This document shows, one piece after another, positions 1-5,351 of a stretch of DNA of 34,168 nucleotides. The stretch spans positions 1-34,168 of the IMG/VR virus record IMGVR_UViG_3300034012_001155; one strand, written 5' to 3'. The notes under the pieces are model-generated. The model did not search any database. It had not been told where the DNA came from and saw only the letters and a list, made by a program, of their open reading frames with translations. The translations under genes and the position numbers were made by a program. Position 1 is the stretch's first letter; every line of letters begins with the position of its first letter. The stretch is from a virus.

Positions 1-531
1 GCCAGGCTCATTCGTATGCCTGGAGCAGTAACGGAAATTGACGGCCTGCTAAAGGAGTTTTTTGTTTTGCAGGATGACGTCTATACCAATAAGCGCTGCG
101 ACAAGGAAATTGCTTCGTTTACTAAGCAAAAAGTTGGCGGGGCCAAAGGGGCACGCATTAGGTGGGATAAAGCCAAGCTAGAGGGTGGGGATAGCCTACC
201 CAATGGGGAGGGTAATGGGGAGGGCATAAGGGAGGGCAATGCTACCCCAATAGCAACCAAGAACCAAGAACCAAGAACCAGAGAGAGCCGCGCTACGCGC
301 TTGCCTCCAAACTGGGAACCGAGTGATGAGTTGATTGCTTTCATGCGCAAGGAAAGGCCTGATCTGAATCCAAGCCATACCATCATGAAGTTTTGCAACT
401 ACTGGCAAGCCAAGTCAGGCAAGGACGCTACCAAGCTTGATTGGGATAAGACCTTCCAAAACTGGGTGCTTGCTGAGAAAGAAGGCAAGGCCAAGCCTGC
501 AAGCCTTGATCCTTTTGCGGGTGCGCTATGA
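1..531 (+). CDS. Phage replisome organiser, DUF1376-like (5' end cut by window edge)
   Basis: The reading frame is open from base 1, so the ATG at base 16 is probably internal and the true start lies upstream. The visible 176 residues match the end of a DUF1376/YdaU-type replication initiator: an 'ARLIRMPG...LLKEFF' segment, then 'NKRCDKEIASF', a basic helix, a low-complexity linker (about residues 60-100) and a C-terminal domain with 'LPPNWEPSDEL' and a Trp-rich 'FQNWVL' motif. The family is thought to bind the phage origin and recruit helicase, which fits the helicase gene two genes downstream. The linker is encoded by G-run and heptamer repeats. It overlaps the next gene by ATGA at 528-531. 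The family call is from motif memory, not a search. Confidence 0.75.
   Translation, partial: ARLIRMPGAVTEIDGLLKEFFVLQDDVYTNKRCDKEIASFTKQKVGGAKGARIRWDKAKLEGGDSLPNGEGNGEGIREGNATPIATKNQEPRTRESRATRLPPNWEPSDELIAFMRKERPDLNPSHTIMKFCNYWQAKSGKDATKLDWDKTFQNWVLAEKEGKAKPASLDPFAGAL
183..236 (+). repeat. G-run cluster with G-quadruplex potential inside the replisome organiser gene
   Basis: Eight runs of three or four G lie within 54 bases (183-185, 187-190, 205-208, 210-212, 217-220, 222-224, 230-232, 234-236). The runs from 205 on have loops of 1, 4, 1, 5 and 1 bases, which fits the usual G3+N1-7 pattern. They encode the Gly/Glu/Asn-rich linker. Folding is inferred from the pattern only. Confidence 0.6.
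255..281 (+). repeat. Tandem AACCAAG heptamer repeat in coding sequence
   Basis: Three perfect AACCAAG units (255-261, 262-268, 269-275) are followed by a partial fourth. The period is not a multiple of three, so gain or loss of one unit would shift the frame of the replisome organiser. It lies in the linker between the two domains, 19 bases after the G-run cluster. It could be iteron-like origin DNA, a slippage site or simple low complexity. Confidence 0.7.
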
Positions 532-824
532 AGGGGCACGAGTTTGTCCTTACCTGCCAGGTTAAAGGCCAGCTTCCACAGGCCGTTTTTGTGGACTTTG
601 ATGGCCAACCTGATCCAAGCCTGCCAATCCCTGTTGTTGTGGCCAGCCGCGGTGATTTGGACTACCGCTGGGCCAGGGGATTACGCATCCATGTCTCAGG
701 AATCGATTCTGAGGCCGTTTTTGAGGCCGTAGAGGCGCTCAAGCGCTTCAATCCTGGCCGAATCATTGCCACCTACTTAGAAACGCGCCCAGTGCTCATT
801 TGGGACTCGGAGATCGATCAATGA
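528..824 (+). CDS. Hypothetical phage protein, 98 aa
   Basis: I do not recognise this family. The ATG overlaps the upstream stop (ATGA) and its own stop overlaps the helicase ATG (821-824), so it is translationally coupled inside the replication operon. The protein is acidic and soluble, with no signal peptide or membrane segment. It contains 'VFVDFDGQPDPS' near residue 20 and a C-terminal 'IATYLETRPVLIWDSE'. Alternating hydrophobic strands and one helix suggest a small alpha/beta fold. Position between organiser and helicase suggests an accessory replication role, which is inference. Confidence 0.75.
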   Translation: MKGHEFVLTCQVKGQLPQAVFVDFDGQPDPSLPIPVVVASRGDLDYRWARGLRIHVSGIDSEAVFEAVEALKRFNPGRIIATYLETRPVLIWDSEIDQ

Positions 825-1729
825 ACAGCATCCCAAATAACATCGATTTTGTGCAGTGGTATCACGAGATGGAAGCCGCTGTATCTGTAAGGCCAGCGAA
901 GGACATCATCAAGCAAGCCATCGACTTATTGCAAGCCGAGCCTACTAAGCCTGTGCTCATGCCCTGGCCCAAGGTCAAAGACCGATTCAGCTTCAGGCCT
1001 GCCGAGGTTACGGTTTACGCTGGCACCAACGGCTCAGGTAAAAGCTTGATCACAGGCATGATTGCCCTGCAGCTTATTGCGCAAGGCCGCTCAGTGCTGA
1101 TTGCAAGCTTTGAGATGAAGCCAACCACCACCTTGCAAAGGATGGTCCGACAGTGGACTGCATCATCATGTCCAGGTGTCGAGCAGTACGAAGCCTTTGC
1201 CAAGTGGGTTGGTGACAAGCTTTGGTTTTATGACAAACAAGGTGCCACAGGTCCTGAGCAAGTTATCGGTGTTGGCCATTACGCTGCGACGCAACATAAA
1301 GTCAATGATTACTTCATCGATAGCCTAATGAAGTGCGTAAGTGGTGAGGATGATTACAACGCTCAGAAAAACTTTGTGTCGGACTGTACGAACTTGGCTC
1401 GAGACACTGACCTGCACATCCACCTGGTCCATCACATCCGAAAGGCTGCCAATGATGAGACCATGCCTCAGAAGGTGGATTTGAAAGGTTCAGGATCGAT
1501 TGCCGACCAGGTCGATAATGTCTGGCTCATGTGGCGCAACAAGAAAAAAGAGCGGTCCGTTGAAGCCGGCTTGATTGTGGATGTTGCCGAGCCTGATGCA
1601 ATGTTGCTGTGTGAGAAGCAACGAAATGGGGACCACGAGCCGCGGTTAAGACTTTGGTTTGACCGTCAATCCCAACAATTTGTGGAGCTAGCAGGTGCAA
1701 ACGCCTACCGATTCAACCCCAACATTTGA
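821..1729 (+). CDS. DnaB/RecA-type replicative helicase ATPase
   Basis: A 302-residue RecA-fold ATPase. Walker A is 'GTNGSGKS' (about residues 68-75), followed by 'SVLIASFEMKP', the typical H1a-like segment of DnaB/T7 gp4/Twinkle helicases. A 'DYFIDSLM' Walker B-like strand, 'HIHLVHHIRK' (motif H3) and 'GSGSIADQVDNVWLM' (motif H4 region) follow in order. The C-terminal 'EKQRNGD...LRLWFD' is a usual arginine-finger and strand ending. There is no primase or Toprim domain, so it would need the host primase or another phage primase. I choose the ATG at 821 because it overlaps the previous stop (ATGA); an in-frame TTG at 800 would add seven residues. Role: unwinding of the phage fork in the cytoplasm. 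Confidence 0.88.
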   Translation: MNSIPNNIDFVQWYHEMEAAVSVRPAKDIIKQAIDLLQAEPTKPVLMPWPKVKDRFSFRPAEVTVYAGTNGSGKSLITGMIALQLIAQGRSVLIASFEMKPTTTLQRMVRQWTASSCPGVEQYEAFAKWVGDKLWFYDKQGATGPEQVIGVGHYAATQHKVNDYFIDSLMKCVSGEDDYNAQKNFVSDCTNLARDTDLHIHLVHHIRKAANDETMPQKVDLKGSGSIADQVDNVWLMWRNKKKERSVEAGLIVDVAEPDAMLLCEKQRNGDHEPRLRLWFDRQSQQFVELAGANAYRFNPNI

Positions 1730-2087
1730 GGCTACATTGCCATGGCCACCTACCGTAAACACTTACTGGCGGCACAGAGTCATTGGCAAGCTCGCCACCG
1801 TTTACATTTCGCAGGAGGGCCAGGCCTACCGCAAGGCGGTCAATCTGTGCTTAGCGGAACATGGGGTGAAGACCTACGAACTCGAGGGGGACCTGCGAGT
1901 CGAGATCGAAGTGTTCCCACCGGACAAGCGCAAGCGGGACATCGACAACCTGCTCAAGTCCCTGCTCGACAGCCTGACCCACGCGCAAGTGTGGAAGGAC
2001 GACAACCAAATCTCGGACCTGAGGATCTTCAGGAACAAACAAATCGCCGGAATCGTGAAGGTGAGGGTGTATGAAATTAACGGGTGA
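1695..2087 (+). CDS. rusA: RusA family Holliday junction resolvase
   Basis: 130 residues, the usual RusA length. The N-terminal 'LPWPPTVNTYWRH' is the family signature. The catalytic segment 'PPDKRKRDIDNLLKSLLD' places D82, D84 and K88, and D103 follows in 'VWKDDNQI'; the spacing matches E. coli RusA D70, D72, K76 and D91. It cuts Holliday junctions, here most likely resolving branched replicating DNA before packaging. The GTG at 1695 is the start, since the next in-frame start (TTG 1737) would remove the first strand. It overlaps the helicase gene by 35 bases. All active-site residues appear intact. Confidence 0.93.
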   Translation: MQTPTDSTPTFEATLPWPPTVNTYWRHRVIGKLATVYISQEGQAYRKAVNLCLAEHGVKTYELEGDLRVEIEVFPPDKRKRDIDNLLKSLLDSLTHAQVWKDDNQISDLRIFRNKQIAGIVKVRVYEING

Positions 2088-2283
2088 TCGCAACCAGTGC
2101 CAGGCCTGCAAAAACTACTTCAACTCAACCTTTGCCTTTGATAAGCACCGCACAGGCGATTTTGGGGTGAGCCGCAGATGCAAAACACGCGATGAAATGG
2201 AAAGGATGGGGATGAGTATCAACTCAGCAGGATTTTGGATTTCTAGCGCCTATGGCGGACCTTGGAGGGCCATTCATGAATGA
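2071..2283 (+). CDS. FDXHR family putative zinc-binding protein
   Basis: 70 residues with 'CQAC' (C10, C13), the family-naming 'FDKHR' at 23-27 and C37 in 'RRC', followed by an 'EMERMGM' segment. C10, C13, H26 and C37 would make one zinc site. Small proteins of this type are common beside phage replication genes; their role is unknown, though DNA or protein binding is likely from the zinc-finger form. It overlaps RusA by 17 bases and the next gene by 8 bases. Confidence 0.85.
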   Translation: MKLTGDRNQCQACKNYFNSTFAFDKHRTGDFGVSRRCKTRDEMERMGMSINSAGFWISSAYGGPWRAIHE

Positions 2284-2497
2284 CAATGTCAATCACCCGA
2301 AACATTACAACTCACATCCATCGGGTGTGGAGTGCATCGAGATTACTGAGCACATGAACTTTTGTTTGGGCAATGCCGTGAAGTACATCTGGCGCGCAAG
2401 CCTCAAGGGCAACGAGGTCGAGGACTTACGCAAGGCCCGGTGGTACATCGATCGGGAAATTTCACGCATCTTAAATGAGAAAAACAATGAAGCATGA
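2276..2497 (+). CDS. DUF3310 family protein
   Basis: 73 residues from the ATG at 2276, chosen because GGAGGG (2264-2269) sits six bases upstream; an in-frame upstream start at 2252 lacks this. The motifs 'NHPKHYNSHPSGVECIEI', 'LGNAVKYIWRA' and 'EDLRKARWYIDREI' are the DUF3310 signature. These small phage proteins have sometimes been labelled nucleotide-kinase-associated, but the function is not established. It begins inside the previous gene and ends inside the next, so expression should be coupled. Confidence 0.9.
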   Translation: MNDNVNHPKHYNSHPSGVECIEITEHMNFCLGNAVKYIWRASLKGNEVEDLRKARWYIDREISRILNEKNNEA

Positions 2498-2813
2498 TCC
2501 GCACGCCGCAGTCGATTACATCATTAAGCACGCGAAACAATTTGCTGACGCAAAAGCGCAGCGCGTGTACCTTGAAGAATTCCGAAAGAGCAAGAAGGCT
2601 TTGCTTATGAAGCAATCGCTTGAGACAGCGCTAGGCGCTCAAGAGCGTGACGCTTACGCGCACCCCGAGTACATTGAACTGCTGAGGGGTATTGAAATTG
2701 CAGTGCAAGTTGAGGAGAAATTAAGATGGGATTTGATCGCAGCGCAAGCGAGAGTGGACATTTGGAGAACGGAACAAGCAAACCTCAGGAACGAGGGCAA
2801 GGCCACGATCTGA
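2475..2813 (+). CDS. Hypothetical phage protein, helical, 112 aa
   Basis: Not recognised by name. Nearly all of it predicts as charged helices: 'ADAKAQRVYLEEFRKSKKALLM', 'GAQERDAYAHPEYIELLRG' and 'LRWDLIAAQARVDIWRTEQANLR'. Comparable small helical proteins occur next to phage recombination or replication genes, but I know of no proven function. Two starts are possible: ATG 2475, or ATG 2487, which follows GAGA and gives 108 residues; both overlap DUF3310. The stop overlaps the next start as TGATG. Confidence 0.75.
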   Translation: MRKTMKHDPHAAVDYIIKHAKQFADAKAQRVYLEEFRKSKKALLMKQSLETALGAQERDAYAHPEYIELLRGIEIAVQVEEKLRWDLIAAQARVDIWRTEQANLRNEGKATI

Positions 2814-3031
2814 TGAGCAACGATGGCCGCCACAAGCAAATGCTGGCAGACCTGGCTGACTTTCTCGGCGCCGTAGCGTTTGAGGACGATAAGGGCTGGA
2901 CTGAGGAGGTGTACGCCGAGGGCTGGAGCGCTGGCTTCAGGTCGGGATTGGCTTACGCCGCAAAGATTGCGCAATCACAAGGCAGGGGCTGGGGCATTGA
3001 GCATGCTGAGCAGATCCGCAAAGCGTTATGA
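2813..3031 (+). CDS. Hypothetical small protein, 72 aa
   Basis: I choose ATG 2813 because it forms a TGATG coupling with the previous stop; an in-frame ATG at 2726 would prepend 29 unlike, low-complexity residues. The product has an acidic helix 'KQMLADLADFLGAVAFEDD' and a second 'AGFRSGLAYAAKIAQ'. No membrane segment, cysteine pair or enzyme motif is visible. It ends in ATGA overlap with the remnant start of the Ref-like gene, which shows this was the original operon neighbour before the insertion at 3121. Confidence 0.65.
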   Translation: MSNDGRHKQMLADLADFLGAVAFEDDKGWTEEVYAEGWSAGFRSGLAYAAKIAQSQGRGWGIEHAEQIRKAL

Positions 3032-3123
3032 CCAACGAAGAGAAAAAGCACCTCGATAAGGTGGCTGCCATTGGCTGCGTGCTGTGTCACTTGCAAGGCA
3101 CGCCTGGTACGCCAGCAGAGTAG
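3028..3123 (+). pseudogene. Displaced 5' end of the Ref-like nuclease gene (31 codons, then TAG)
   Basis: This ORF, coupled by ATGA to its upstream neighbour, encodes 31 residues that match the first 31 of the intact nuclease at 3682-4008 (26 of 31 identical), including the 'CVLC' zinc pair and 'CHLQG'. It stops at TAG exactly where the match ends. It therefore looks like the original gene start, cut off by an insertion between 3120 and 3121. Joining 3028-3120 directly to 3775-4008 gives an uninterrupted 327-base ORF, the same length as the present gene. It may still be translated into a short peptide. Confidence 0.85.
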
Positions 3124-3131
3124 CAATTTTG

Positions 3132-3155
3132 TACACCATTCGCTACAATGGTGTA
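3132..3155 (+). promoter_or_regulatory. 9-bp perfect inverted repeat just before the homing-endonuclease RBS
   Basis: TACACCATT (3132-3140) and AATGGTGTA (3147-3155) are exact inverse complements around a six-base loop. The second arm ends where the strong Shine-Dalgarno AAAGGAGG (3155-3162) begins. A hairpin here could tune translation of the endonuclease, as hairpins do for some free-standing T4 endonuclease genes, or be a protein-binding operator. A TACAAT (3144-3149) lies inside but has no convincing -35 partner. Confidence 0.65.
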
Positions 3156-3167
3156 AAGGAGGTGGTC

Positions 3168-3689
3168 ATGGAAGAGTTATGGAAAGAGTGTTTTGGCTGG
3201 GAAAATTTTTATGAAGTTTCAGCCTTCGGCAACATAAGATCAAAAAGACGGCCTGTTCCAACTCGGTTTGGCATTTCAACACGAGGAGGCATAGTCTTAA
3301 AAAAAATTGTGGCAAAAAATGGTTATGAATGCGTTAACTTGACGGGTGGAGGATGCAGGAAACAAGAGCTTGTTCATCGGCTCGTCTTGCTCACTTTTGT
3401 AGGTGAGCCTGAGCAAAATCAAGAGGCTTGTCACAATGACGGCATCAGAATTAATAACTATTTAACTAATCTTCGATGGGACACGATTAAAAACAACCAT
3501 GCTGATAAGAAAAAACATGGGACATGGCAAGCTGGAGAGAAAAATCCATTTGCAAAATTAACAAATGAAGAAGCTGGAAAAATTAGGCAAAGCAATGATT
3601 CATTAAACAAATTGGCTGAAAAATTTGGAGTGTCAAAAAACTGTATTAGCCGTATAAAATGTCAAAAAACTTATATCTATTATGAATAA
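3168..3689 (+). CDS. HNH homing endonuclease with NUMOD4 and C-terminal HTH
   Basis: 173 residues. The N-terminal NUMOD4-type segment 'LWKECFGWENFYEVSAFGNI' is followed by an HNH core with 'VHRLVLLTF', 'ACHNDGIRINNYLTNLRW' and 'NNHADKKKHGTW', then a helix-turn-helix tail with 'LAEKFGVSKNCISRI' and preceding 'LTNEEAGKIRQ'. This is the standard build of free-standing phage homing endonucleases: nuclease core plus DNA-reading modules. The ATG at 3168 is supported by AAAGGAGG five bases upstream; an earlier in-frame start at 3084 lies in the target remnant. The gene is AT-rich, unlike its neighbours. Its stop (3687-3689) overlaps the restarted nuclease gene, whose ATG is at 3682. Confidence 0.92.
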   Translation: MEELWKECFGWENFYEVSAFGNIRSKRRPVPTRFGISTRGGIVLKKIVAKNGYECVNLTGGGCRKQELVHRLVLLTFVGEPEQNQEACHNDGIRINNYLTNLRWDTIKNNHADKKKHGTWQAGEKNPFAKLTNEEAGKIRQSNDSLNKLAEKFGVSKNCISRIKCQKTYIYYE

Positions 3690-4008
3690 AGAAGAAAAAA
3701 AACATTTGAGCAAAGTTGCCGCAATTGGTTGTGTTTTATGCCATCTTCAGGGCAATCCTGGCACTCCGAGTGAAATCCATCACCCCAGGAAGGGCACGGG
3801 CATGGCCCAGCGCGCAAGCCACTGGGACGCGATACCGCTATGCCCTGAGCACCATAGGGGACGCACTGGCATCCATGGCATGGGTATCAAAGCGTTTACT
3901 AAGCATTACCAGGTGGATGAGGCTGAACTGCTGCATGTGACACGCCGTTTAGTTGCCTACCATGACCACTTGTCGGATGGATGGCGTGTGTCTACACAAG
4001 TGGATTAA
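3682..4008 (+). CDS. Ref-like HNH nuclease with recoded N-terminus
   Basis: 108 residues resembling the phage P1 Ref (recombination enhancement function) family of small HNH nucleases. It has 'CVLC' (C17, C20), 'IHHPRKGTGMAQR' (H33, H34) and 'PLCPEHHRG' (C54, H57, H58), which are the zinc and HNH residues, then 'GIKAFTKHYQVDEAELL'. P1 Ref cuts DNA in RecA filaments. The first 31 codons are AT-rich and belong to the inserted element, while codons from ATC 3775 on return to the phage's normal usage, so the gene is a chimera. Expression is now coupled to the endonuclease gene (overlap 3682-3689) instead of its original upstream neighbour. Confidence 0.85.
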   Translation: MNKEEKKHLSKVAAIGCVLCHLQGNPGTPSEIHHPRKGTGMAQRASHWDAIPLCPEHHRGRTGIHGMGIKAFTKHYQVDEAELLHVTRRLVAYHDHLSDGWRVSTQVD

Positions 4009-4066
4009 ATGAGAGTACGATTGAGTCTCAGTAGCAAACAACGCAAACCAACCAGGAGCAAACGAC

Positions 4067-4267
4067 ATGCAACAAACAACGATGAACGATGACCGCAAAA
4101 CTTGGAAGCACAAAGGTAGTGACGGGCGTTTTCATGTATGGCACGCAGGCAAAAACCTGTACTACATTACCGACGGCAAGGACGGCATCATTGTCGGTTG
4201 CTGTACACAATTTGGAACTGCGTTTTCAGTGGCTTCCCGTCATGCACGCCTTGCCTTAGCTAATTAA
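4067..4267 (+). CDS. Hypothetical protein, 66 aa
   Basis: Unknown family. Aromatic-rich start 'KTWKHKGSDGRFHVWHAGKNLYYITDG', then 'GIIVGCCTQFGTAFSVASRHARLALA'. Predicts as a small beta-sheet with a final helix. AGGAG (4054-4058) precedes the ATG by eight bases inside 'ACCAGGAGCAAAC', a leader that is repeated before the next gene. No enzyme motif or signal peptide. Confidence 0.6.
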   Translation: MQQTTMNDDRKTWKHKGSDGRFHVWHAGKNLYYITDGKDGIIVGCCTQFGTAFSVASRHARLALAN

Positions 4268-4303
4268 ACCCAGGAACTACGGCCCCACCACCAGGAGCAA
4301 ACC

Positions 4304-4489
4304 ATGAGCAAAAAAGAATTTGATACTTGTATTGACCTTGAAGCAGTTGACCGTCTTACATTGAGCGAGCATGACAATGGCTTATGGTTGTCAGTATGGA
4401 AGTTGGGTGCTCATGCAGCAGTAGCCATCAACCGCGACAAAGTCATTGAGTTGCGCGATGCCATCAACACCTTTCTCAGCCTGGAGTAA
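4304..4489 (+). CDS. Hypothetical protein, 61 aa
   Basis: Unknown small acidic protein. It starts 'MSKKEFDTCIDLEAVDRL', has 'LWLSVWKLGAHAAVAINRDKV' and ends in a short helix. The start is fixed by the same 'ACCAGGAGCAAAC' leader (AGGAG 4293-4297) used by the gene before it, suggesting a duplicated translation-initiation unit. A four-base gap separates it from the next small ORF. Confidence 0.6.
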   Translation: MSKKEFDTCIDLEAVDRLTLSEHDNGLWLSVWKLGAHAAVAINRDKVIELRDAINTFLSLE

Positions 4490-4493
4490 ACAA

Positions 4494-4610
4494 ATGGATT
4501 ATGACGCATGGCTGGACCGCAAGTTGTATGAGTACTATCGTGAGCGCGAGCGTGCTGAGCGTGAAGAGGATTGCCAAGACGACGGGGAGGATTTAGACTC
4601 TGAGTTGTAG
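4494..4610 (+). CDS. Small acidic ORF, 38 aa
   Basis: Starts 'MDYDAWLDRKLYEYYRERE' and continues with a strongly acidic tail ending 'DDGEDLDSEL'. The ATG follows the previous stop by four bases, so it may be read by re-initiation; no separate strong Shine-Dalgarno is present, though 'CTGGAGTAA' (GGAG 4482-4485) lies close upstream. The Tyr/Arg/Glu-rich composition resembles small phage helical proteins. It is the last ORF before the terminator at 4663. Confidence 0.45.
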   Translation: MDYDAWLDRKLYEYYRERERAEREEDCQDDGEDLDSEL

Positions 4611-4662
4611 TCCATGTTGGTGTTCTTCCTGAGATCCCCTCTGTACTTCCCAACAGAGTTAC

Positions 4663-4688
4663 ACCCCCGCAATGGGGGTTCTTTTTTT
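4663..4688 (+). terminator. Rho-independent terminator ending the early module
   Basis: ACCCCC (4663-4668) pairs with GGGGGT (4674-4679) around a GCAAT loop, followed after a TC by seven T (4682-4688). It is a classical intrinsic terminator, sited 52 bases after the last small ORF and 51 bases before the late promoter. Confidence 0.88.
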
Positions 4689-4738
4689 GGTAAAGCTGTA
4701 GTAAAATCAAGCAGTTAGAGCTTGCCTTGCGCAAGTAA

Positions 4739-4767
4739 TTGCCACCAGCCCACCAAAACCCTATCAT
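4739..4767 (+). promoter_or_regulatory. Sigma70-type promoter for the packaging and late genes
   Basis: TTGCCA (4739-4744) matches the -35 consensus in five of six bases, and TATCAT (4762-4767) matches the -10 in five of six. The spacer is exactly 17. The expected transcription start, near 4774, lies just before the in-frame ATG 4779, leaving it almost leaderless. This favours ATG 4797 with GGAAG (4787-4791) as the small terminase start. Placement directly after a terminator supports a real unit boundary. Confidence 0.7.
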
Positions 4768-4796
4768 CAGCGGATCTTATGTCACTGGAAGATGTG

Positions 4797-5351
4797 ATGC
4801 CCAAACCCGCCAAACCCAAAGCCCAGGCCGCGCCAAAACCCGCGCCCAAGAAAACTGGCCGCCCCAGCAAATACACCCCTGAGATCGCCCAAGAGATTGT
4901 GGAGCGCTTAAGTAACGCTGAGCCATTAAGACAGATATGCAGAGATGAGGGTATGCCAGCATGGCAAACAATCTACGATTGGATGTATCGAGATGATGCT
5001 TTGGGTGCGGAGGGCGTCGGTCTTTCCAGAGCAATCGCACGCGCACGCGAAATCGGCTACGACAAGATGGCCGAGGAATGTCTCGAGCTAGCTGACACGC
5101 CTAAGTGGGGCACCAAGCAAGTTGAGACTGAAGATGGCATCACGGTTACCAGGGAAGACATGCTTGGTCACCGTAAGCTGCAGATCGAGACACGGCTCAA
5201 GCTGCTGGCCAAGTGGAATCCCAAGAAGTACGGTGAGCGCCTCACTCACGCTGGTGACGCTGACAATCCCGTGGCCATGCAGGCTGACATCAGCATCTTT
5301 GACGCCATGTTAAAGAACCTCGAGAGCAAGAGGCAACTTGGGGACAAGTGA
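4797..5351 (+). CDS. terS: Terminase small subunit
   Basis: 184 residues. After a Pro/Lys/Ala-rich leader ('PKPAKPKAQAAPKPAPKK') comes 'GRPSKYTPEIAQEIVERL', then a helix-turn-helix with 'LRQICRDEGMPAWQTIYDWM', as in Terminase_5/phage DNA-packaging HTH proteins. A long helix with 'ARAREIGYDKMAEECLELAD' and 'HRKLQIETRLKLLAKWNPKKYGER' completes the family pattern. It recognises phage DNA and loads the large subunit. The start at 4797 fits the promoter and the GGAAG signal; 4779 is an alternative. It overlaps the large subunit by 14 bases. Confidence 0.9.
   Translation: MPKPAKPKAQAAPKPAPKKTGRPSKYTPEIAQEIVERLSNAEPLRQICRDEGMPAWQTIYDWMYRDDALGAEGVGLSRAIARAREIGYDKMAEECLELADTPKWGTKQVETEDGITVTREDMLGHRKLQIETRLKLLAKWNPKKYGERLTHAGDADNPVAMQADISIFDAMLKNLESKRQLGDK

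Larger units (their letters stand above)
3121..3774 (+). mobile_element. Homing-endonuclease element carrying a recoded 5' end of its target gene
   Basis: The boundaries come from comparing the remnant (3028-3120) with the intact gene (3682-4008). The inserted 654 bases contain a 9-bp inverted repeat, a ribosome binding site, an HNH homing-endonuclease gene and a replacement for the target's first 31 codons. It is clearly more AT-rich than either flank. Of 26 residues shared by the two 5' ends, 20 use different codons, so the copy is not a recent direct duplication. No terminal repeats or target-site duplication are visible. The endpoints are accurate to a few bases at best on the right side. 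Confidence 0.8.

Noticed and set aside
3144-3149. TACAAT as a -10 promoter element for the homing endonuclease
   Set aside because: No acceptable -35 is found 16-18 bases upstream, and the bases are part of a better-supported hairpin.
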